A DNA stretch of 5,413 bases, taken from contig CAMWLD010000172.1 of NCBI GenBank assembly GCA_947175005.1, positions 1 to 5,413 of the forward strand. The letters run 5' to 3'. The position numbers and the translations under genes were made by a program. The notes under the pieces are model-generated. The model saw nothing but the letters and a program-made list of their open reading frames with translations, had not been told where the DNA came from and ran no database searches. Below, piece by piece: positions 1 through 3,679 of the stretch. Within the stretch, counting starts at the first letter, position 1; each line of letters opens with the position of its first letter. The stretch comes from an uncultured Ruminococcus sp. GTDB taxonomy: Bacteria > Bacillota > Clostridia > Oscillospirales > Ruminococcaceae.

Positions 1-1
1 A

Positions 2-199
2 TATAACCCGAATCAAGGCTATAATCAGAACCAAGGATATAACCCGAATCAAGGCTATAATCAGAACCAAGGATATAACCCGAATCAGGGATACAATCCT
101 AATCAAGGGTACAATCAGAATCAGGGATATAACCCGAATCAAGGCTATAATCAGAACCAAGGATATAACCCGAATCAAGGCGACAATCAGAACAGATCC
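2..199 (+). repeat. 18-bp coding tandem repeat, ten full units plus one degenerate unit
   Basis: Units start at 2, 20, 38, 56, 74, 92, 110, 128, 146 and 164; a decayed unit occupies 182-199. Two variants alternate: A (TATAACCCGAATCAAGGC, Pro form) and B (TATAATCAGAACCAAGGA, Gln form). The A+B 36-bp pair at 2-37 recurs identically at 38-73 and 128-163, so the array seems to expand in 36-bp steps. The units at 74-127 are diverged at synonymous positions and are probably older. The array continues beyond the left edge. Confidence 0.93.
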
Positions 200-310
200 T
201 ATTCCGCACAGCCCGGGTCTATGGATGAGATAAGCATGGACAGCATTGGCAAAATCGACCTTGAGAAAAAGCATGATGATGACGAATACAATGGGCCCGA
301 AATAAAGTGA
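2..310 (+). CDS. 3' end of a Tyr/Asn/Gln/Gly-rich tandem-repeat protein (partial, function unknown)
   Basis: An open frame enters from the left edge and ends at TGA 308-310, giving 102 visible residues. Residues 1-60 are ten uninterrupted hexapeptides YN(P/Q)NQG, followed by a decayed eleventh unit (DNQNRS). A non-repetitive tail of about 36 residues follows, with an acidic/charged end (EKKHDDDEYNGPEIK). No membrane segment, sorting motif or catalytic motif is visible in this part; the N-terminus and any folded domain lie outside the window. Low-complexity Y/N/Q/G repeats are intrinsically disordered and are often linkers or tails on membrane-anchored or surface-associated proteins, but nothing here proves that. 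The reading frame is supported because the 18-bp repeat keeps it open while one other forward frame hits TAA at once, and because a terminator follows the stop directly. I do not recognise the gene. Confidence 0.8.
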   Translation, partial: YNPNQGYNQNQGYNPNQGYNQNQGYNPNQGYNPNQGYNQNQGYNPNQGYNQNQGYNPNQGDNQNRSYSAQPGSMDEISMDSIGKIDLEKKHDDDEYNGPEIK

Positions 311-323
311 TATGATTTTTAAA

Positions 324-357
324 AGGCAGGATCATAATGACCCTGCCTCTGTTTTTT
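324..357 (+). terminator. Rho-independent terminator after the repeat protein, possibly bidirectional
   Basis: AGGCAGG (324-330) pairs with CCTGCCT (342-348). The inner TCA/TGA can add three pairs beyond one A/C mismatch, leaving a TAA loop. A T-run (352-357) follows after CTG. The stem begins 13 bases after the TGA at 310. On the minus strand the same stem is followed by only TTTT and then A residues, so it could also end the convergent ABC operon (stop at 364-366), but less efficiently. Confidence 0.82.
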
Positions 358-363
358 CTTATA

Positions 364-1083
364 TCAATAATCCTCCGCGCCCTTTAAATAAAGCTTTGCC
401 GATATTTCACAGGAAAAAAGGTACATTGACAATGCCACAAAAGGAAATGCCATGACCAGCATTGAAGTGACTCCGCTTATTACTCCCGCCTTGCCGAGTC
501 TGGACAGGAGGTCAAAAATTTCGTCCCTATTCTCAAAGGCGCTGATGTCGCCGAAAAGGGCGTATTCTATGCCTATAAGCATTGCCAGAAGTCCGATCGC
601 GGTTTTTACCATGCTGCCCACCTTGCTGCCGAACCGCACTATAAAGGGGAACTCGACCGCATGGACAAAAAGCATTACAAAGTAAAGTCCCAGGGGTATG
701 ACAAAGCTTATCCGGAAGCCCTTTGCGGCGACTATTTTCGACAGTACAAAGCTCCAGCCCAGCAGCAGAGTGTACATTATAAATGTGCAGAGATATTTCG
801 TGCGCACCTGTCCTGCCGCAGTGGCGGGGGTGGAGGCTATGAAATACGCCCACCTCTTGTTTTCGTCCATTTCAAAAAATCCGACGCAGAGCATGGAGAT
901 TATCAGAAACGCCATAAGATAAATCATTGTACCGAAAATCGGCATTATTTCCGAAACAAGGTCGGAATCCTCCCCCAAAAGGCTCGGCATGAGTATCAGC
1001 AGGGACATTGCGCCCTCGCTGACGATTATGGATATTATGTTTTTCCGCCCCTGTACCAGCTCTTTATAAATAAGTCCCCACAT
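364..1083 (-). CDS. ABC-2 type transporter permease, second of two
   Basis: This is an integral membrane protein of 239 residues, expected to be one half of the transmembrane pore of the ABC complex encoded upstream. Six hydrophobic segments are visible at about 17-36, 47-69, 99-120, 127-149, 160-178 and 201-224. The loop after the second segment carries DENKRWAYFIASTP (73-86), a D-E-x-x-x-W...TP pattern I associate with the ABC-2 permease subgroup Pfam PF13346. EFPFIVRFG (144-152) and the short soluble C-terminus (LYLKGAEDY) fit the same group. Its ATG shares one base with the upstream TAA (TAATG), and AGGAGG (1092-1097) sits 8 nt before it inside the preceding gene, so translation is probably coupled. 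It is the last gene of the operon. The substrate is unknown. The family call rests on topology and motif pattern, not on a search. Confidence 0.8.
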   Translation of the reverse strand: MWGLIYKELVQGRKNIISIIVSEGAMSLLILMPSLLGEDSDLVSEIMPIFGTMIYLMAFLIISMLCVGFFEMDENKRWAYFIASTPATAAGQVRTKYLCTFIMYTLLLGWSFVLSKIVAAKGFRISFVIPLGLYFVMLFVHAVEFPFIVRFGSKVGSMVKTAIGLLAMLIGIEYALFGDISAFENRDEIFDLLSRLGKAGVISGVTSMLVMAFPFVALSMYLFSCEISAKLYLKGAEDY

Positions 1084-1844
1084 TAGTTTTCCCTCCTTTT
1101 TATAAGTCTTGCAAACAGCAGATATCCGCAGACAATGACGGCGGCATAAATAAGCACTGTAAAGGGGAAAAGTGCGCTTCTTGCATTCATCAGCGGGTCA
1201 AGGAACATTTCCTTCATAAGCTCCTCCTGCTGTTCATCGGACAAGTCGGGGTGTGTCTTGCCTATTTCGTTTACACGGTTCATAACTATTGCCATTACGG
1301 GGATATATATTATTACGAACACTGTCATAAGGTGAGCAGAGGCTTTCTGAGGGTCTTTGTATTTTATCATCAATGCGCTGAGAAATACGGTAAAGATGAA
1401 CATACAAAGAGCGGCAGCGGTGATATTTTCAAACATATCCCTTGTAAACGTAAGCCTGCCGCAGGCGCATACAATGGCAGAGGCTACAAGGGAAAGGATA
1501 TAGGAAAAAATATTTGCGGACAATATCAGTCCCATTCGCACGGCGGCCATTTTTTCGGGAGACAGGGGAAGAGTGTACTCGAAAAGCTGCCAGCGGCATT
1601 TATTATCTCCCGTGCTGCTGCCATTGCTTACAAAGCACATAAGAGCAAATATGGTGACGGTATAGACCATCATGGTAAGGTTATTTCGGTCGTAGTTTTC
1701 CACCCGTGCCAGATTTCCGTAATAGCAGCTGAGGCAAACGGAAGCGGCCAGAATGAAAACTGTCAGAAACAATATGCTGCCCAAAATAAGGTTTTTGCGC
1801 CGCAGATACAAGTCCTTTAAAACCAGACCTTTAAGTTTATTCAT
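1083..1844 (-). CDS. ABC-2 type transporter permease, first of two
   Basis: This is a membrane protein of 253 residues with six hydrophobic segments at about 19-40, 56-74, 104-128, 141-160, 172-189 and 225-248. The N-terminus (MNKLKGLVLKDLYLRRKN) is the short amphipathic 'K-D-x-x-x-R-K' lead-in typical of ABC-2 permeases. The loop after the second segment has DNKCRWQLFEYTLPLS (80-95), the counterpart of the DENKRW...TP loop in the next gene, so the two look like distant paralogues forming a heterodimeric pore. An acidic stretch (about 193-213) lies between segments 5 and 6. I chose ATG 1842-1844 because AAAAGGAG lies 10 nt before it. The longer in-frame ATG at 1904 would add 20 polar residues, overlap the ATPase gene by 26 bases and has no ribosome binding site. 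The gene follows the ATPase by 34 bases. Confidence 0.8.
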   Translation of the reverse strand: MNKLKGLVLKDLYLRRKNLILGSILFLTVFILAASVCLSCYYGNLARVENYDRNNLTMMVYTVTIFALMCFVSNGSSTGDNKCRWQLFEYTLPLSPEKMAAVRMGLILSANIFSYILSLVASAIVCACGRLTFTRDMFENITAAALCMFIFTVFLSALMIKYKDPQKASAHLMTVFVIIYIPVMAIVMNRVNEIGKTHPDLSDEQQEELMKEMFLDPLMNARSALFPFTVLIYAAVIVCGYLLFARLIKRREN

Positions 1845-1854
1845 AATGAGTGTA

Positions 1855-1862
1855 CTCCTTTT
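1855..1862 (-). promoter_or_regulatory. Ribosome binding site fixing the start of the first permease
   Basis: On the minus strand AAAAGGAG lies 10 nt before ATG 1842-1844, in the short gap after the ATPase stop. It supports the 253-residue start over the ATG at 1904. Confidence 0.75.
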
Positions 1863-1878
1863 AAGAGATGAAAATGTG

Positions 1879-2757
1879 TTATTTCCATTCCTTTTTTTCT
1901 TCATTTACATAAAAGAGCATAATTTCCTCCAGCGTGGCATTATCCATAACAAGCTTCGGGTATTTGTCTTTGCATTCAGCCTTGTCGGAAACCATTACCT
2001 CCGCCCCGAAATCGCTTAGGCGTGCGCTTATTATATCCTCGGAGGATATTTTTTTGTAATCCTCTTTTCCGCATTTTATTATCCCGTGACTTTCAAGGAT
2101 ATCGTCCTTATAGCCGCTTATCAGCAGTCTGCCCTTGTCGATAAAGGTCACGCTGTCGGATATCTTTTCAAGGTCGCCCGTAATATGGGAGGACATTAAA
2201 ATGCTGTGGTTTTCGTCCTGAATGTATTCACGGAAAATGTCAAGTATCTCATTCCGCACCACCGGGTCAAGTCCCGTGGTAGGCTCGTCCATTATAAGCA
2301 GCTCCGCTTTGTGAGAAAGGGCGCAGGCTATTTGCAGCTTCATTTTCATGCCCTTGGAAAATTTGCCTATTTTCTTGTTTCGAGGCAGCGCAAAGCGGTC
2401 AAGCAGGGCGGCAAATTCGGTCTTGTCCCAGTTCTCGTAAATGTGCCCTAAAATAACATCGAGATTTTTCGCCGTGAAATCATCATGAAAGGGCAGCTCG
2501 TCAAATACCGCAGAGATACGCTCCTTTATGTCGATCTCGTCCTTTATATGATCCTCGCCGAGGACTTTTATGCTGCCCTTATCCGCTTTGATTATGTTGA
2601 GTATCGCTTTTATGGTGGTGGTTTTCCCTGCGCCGTTCTGCCCGATAAAGCCCATAATGCTCCCTCGGGGGACGTTAAAGCTTATATCCGACAGGGTGAA
2701 TCCGTCAAACTTTTTGGTAAGCCCCTCTATTTCTATAGCGTTCTTGTAGCCTATCAT
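1879..2757 (-). CDS. ABC transporter ATP-binding protein (YtrB/BcrA-like)
   Basis: This is a cytoplasmic ATPase of 292 residues that would power the two permeases encoded downstream. Motifs, numbered from ATG 2755-2757: Walker A GQNGAGKTT (39-47), signature FSKGM (133-137) in place of LSGGQ, Walker B LLIMDEP (153-159) with catalytic Glu158, D-loop GLDP (162-165) and switch His191 in SSH. The Q-loop region reads AVFDELPFHDDFT, with acidic residues where glutamine is usual; this and the SKGM signature are variants I associate with ABC-2 export ATPases of the YtrB/BcrA kind. The C-terminal 80 or so residues beyond the nucleotide-binding domain form the extension common in this group. I prefer ATG 2757 over ATG 2766 because AAAGGA lies 9 nt from the former and directly abuts the latter. 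The gene follows the GntR gene by 26 bases. Drug or peptide export is possible but not shown. Confidence 0.92.
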   Translation of the reverse strand: MIGYKNAIEIEGLTKKFDGFTLSDISFNVPRGSIMGFIGQNGAGKTTTIKAILNIIKADKGSIKVLGEDHIKDEIDIKERISAVFDELPFHDDFTAKNLDVILGHIYENWDKTEFAALLDRFALPRNKKIGKFSKGMKMKLQIACALSHKAELLIMDEPTTGLDPVVRNEILDIFREYIQDENHSILMSSHITGDLEKISDSVTFIDKGRLLISGYKDDILESHGIIKCGKEDYKKISSEDIISARLSDFGAEVMVSDKAECKDKYPKLVMDNATLEEIMLFYVNEEKKEWK

Positions 2758-2766
2758 AATTATCAT

Positions 2767-2772
2767 TCCTTT
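2767..2772 (-). promoter_or_regulatory. Ribosome binding site fixing the ATPase start
   Basis: On the minus strand AAAGGA ends one base above position 2766. That leaves 9 nt to ATG 2755-2757 but none to the upstream ATG 2764-2766, so the shorter start is favoured. Confidence 0.65.
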
Positions 2773-2783
2773 CAGGTTTATCC

Positions 2784-3164
2784 TTACACACCGTTCTCAT
2801 CATAAATAAGTCTGAGCATTTCGCAAAGCTCGTCCACAGTAACGCCGCACTGCCCCGCCTTTGCGCACGCACTGCCCAGCAGCTCTTCTATCTGCCGCAG
2901 CATTTCCTCCCGCATAAACCCGGGATTCTGCGCCTTTACAAAGCTGCCCTTGCCTGTGTAGGATTCGATGAATCCCTGCCGCTCCAGTTCCTCATAAGCC
3001 CGCTTTGTGGTGATAACGCTTATCCGTAGCTGCCCCGCCAGCACACGCATAGAGGGCAGAGCGTCTCCCTCTTTCAGCCGCCCGCTTAAAATATGCCCCT
3101 TTATCTGGCTGCATATCTGCTCGTAGATCGGCTCCCCCGATGAATTGCTTATTATTATATCCAT
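2784..3164 (-). CDS. GntR-family transcriptional regulator, YtrA subfamily
   Basis: This is a DNA-binding regulator of 126 residues. Residues 10-76 form the GntR winged helix: PIYEQICSQIKGHILSGRL (12-30) opens it, LPSMRVLAGQLRIS (36-49) followed by TTKRAYEELERQGFI (52-66) is the helix-turn-helix with recognition helix, and GKGSFV (71-76) is the wing. Only about 50 residues remain after it, too short for the FadR, HutC or MocR effector or enzyme domains, and the right size for the YtrA subfamily, whose short helical tail dimerises. YtrA regulators are typically encoded first in an operon with ABC genes and repress it, as in the Bacillus subtilis ytr operon that responds to cell-wall antibiotics; the arrangement here matches. 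AGAGG (3171-3175) lies 6 nt before the ATG. The adjacent inverted repeat is its likely operator. The inducing signal is not evident. Confidence 0.93.
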   Translation of the reverse strand: MDIIISNSSGEPIYEQICSQIKGHILSGRLKEGDALPSMRVLAGQLRISVITTKRAYEELERQGFIESYTGKGSFVKAQNPGFMREEMLRQIEELLGSACAKAGQCGVTVDELCEMLRLIYDENGV

Positions 3165-3180
3165 GGCATACCTCTAAAAT

Positions 3181-3201
3181 TGTATATATACATTATATAC
3201 A
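3181..3201. promoter_or_regulatory. Putative GntR (YtrA-type) operator
   Basis: TGTATATA (3181-3188) and TATATACA (3194-3201) form a perfect 8-bp inverted repeat with a 5-bp spacer. The left half also lies in a perfect 12-bp palindrome, TGTATATATACA (3181-3192). Two tandem copies of TATATACAT (3185-3193, 3194-3202) overlap it. The site covers the predicted transcription start (about 3194) and touches the -10 box, so a bound dimer would block initiation. Assignment to the neighbouring GntR protein is by position and symmetry; the sequence is also AT-rich, which makes symmetry easier to obtain by chance. Confidence 0.65.
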
Positions 3202-3229
3202 TTGTAGCACTGTTTTTTATATTTGTCAA
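3201..3229 (-). promoter_or_regulatory. Promoter of the GntR/ABC operon
   Basis: Read on the minus strand, -35 TTGACA (3224-3229) and -10 TACAAT (3201-3206) are separated by exactly 17 bp, and TGC just before the -10 box adds an extended -10 element. The start should be near 3194, giving a leader of about 30 nt before the GntR gene. A promoter this strong suits a repressed operon that is released by a signal. Confidence 0.88.
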
Positions 3230-3513
3230 TAGGTTTGGAAAAAAATTTTTTATTATTTGCAATAGGAATAAATTGGCAGTAGCGTGTCGCTGAACCCACT
3301 CGCGAGTAGTATGGAGAGGACATAAAACTCTGTGGAACGGTAACTCTAAAAAGTCTAAATTTCAAAAAACGGGCTTTTTCAACAGACTGAAATTGGTATA
3401 TTTTTGCCAAATAAAAAAATATATTCGTCCCATTTGGGGAAATCCGCCCGATGAGGCTATTTTCTTATGGTAAACTTCTTATGTGACGGTTAAGTTAAAT
3501 TTTTCTAAAGTGC
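3230..3513. other. Gene-free region between the divergent promoters
   Basis: I see no supported gene here. Bases 3236-3260 are A/T runs. Bases 3281-3307 hold two small palindromes, AGCGTGTCGCT (3281-3291) and ACTCGCGAGT (3298-3307). Bases 3364-3390 contain an A-run, ACGGGC, a T-run and then CAACAGACTGA, which resembles the ends of some insertion sequences or small interspersed repeats. TTGGCA (3273-3278) and TGCCAA (3405-3410) are inverted relative to each other and roughly bound this part. Bases 3420-3513 are A/T-rich, with a short CCCATTTGGG hairpin (3429-3438), and lead into the pckG promoter. A minus-strand open frame crosses the region (3174-3410) but has no ribosome binding site and overlaps the operon promoter. 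Confidence 0.5.
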
Positions 3514-3542
3514 TTGACAGGGACGCAAAATTAGGGTATAAT
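3514..3542 (+). promoter_or_regulatory. Promoter of pckG, perfect consensus
   Basis: TTGACA (3514-3519) and TATAAT (3537-3542) match the housekeeping sigma consensus at every base with the optimal 17-bp spacer, and an A/T-rich stretch lies directly upstream (3490-3509). Transcription should start near 3549. Such a promoter suggests high, largely constitutive initiation, with any control acting after initiation in the leader. Confidence 0.92.
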
Positions 3543-3548
3543 TAAAAT

Positions 3549-3679
3549 ATGGAAAAATTTCATGGCGGAAATTCCCGAAAAGATCTCCCGGAAGCGAGGT
3601 GTACGGCGCCGGGTCTGACAACGGGAGATTTTAAGGAAAATTCCCCGAAAAATTTTTATACAAAGGAGTTTGTTTAGAT
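3549..3679 (+). promoter_or_regulatory. Structured 5' leader of pckG, candidate regulatory RNA
   Basis: The predicted untranslated leader is about 130 nt. An 11-bp stem joins 3580-3590 (AAGATCTCCCG) to 3622-3632 (CGGGAGATTTT), with one G-T pair. Outside it, GGAA/TTCC and TTCC/GGAA pairings join 3567-3575 to 3635-3644, so 3567-3644 can fold as one long interrupted hairpin. The 31-nt apical region can form GGTG/CGCC (3598-3601 with 3607-3610). CCGGG (3609-3613) can instead capture CCCGG (3587-3591), breaking the main stem: two mutually exclusive folds. The ribosome binding site lies 18 nt beyond the hairpin and is not sequestered in the main fold. There is no long T-run after the stem, so simple terminator control is not obvious. 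I do not match it to a known riboswitch class. The pairings are seen; function is inferred. Confidence 0.5.
3662..3668 (+). promoter_or_regulatory. Ribosome binding site of pckG
   Basis: AAAGGAG lies 11 nt before ATG 3680-3682, a slightly long but workable spacing. There is no other in-frame start between this site and the conserved N-terminus. Confidence 0.85.

Noticed and set aside
2..199. CRISPR-like regular repeats
   Set aside because: The 18-bp units are contiguous with no unique spacers and maintain a reading frame, so they are coding tandem repeats.
452..1086. Plus-strand open frames opposite the second permease
   Set aside because: Antisense shadows of a membrane protein gene with good topology and a strong ribosome binding site; translations are His/Tyr/Arg-rich with no domain pattern.
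1251..2805. Plus-strand open frames opposite the first permease and the ATPase
   Set aside because: Antisense to genes with clear ABC motifs and membrane topology; no ribosome binding sites and no recognisable product.
3174..3410. 78-codon minus-strand open frame upstream of the GntR gene
   Set aside because: It runs through the operon promoter and operator, has no ribosome binding site at its ATG, and its end overlaps the GntR leader. It may contain remnant sequence, listed as a possible element, but is not an active gene.
3587..3630. Resemblance of the leader to the guanidine-III riboswitch (CCGG...CGAGGTG...CCGG...GACAA)
   Set aside because: Some words match, recalled from memory, but the 3' tail is not complementary to the loop, so the defining pseudoknot cannot form, and the downstream gene is not a guanidine exporter or carboxylase.
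3580..3632. Intrinsic terminator in the pckG leader
   Set aside because: The stem is strong, but only four T residues (partly used in pairing) follow and then AAGG, so termination is doubtful; kept as a structured leader instead.
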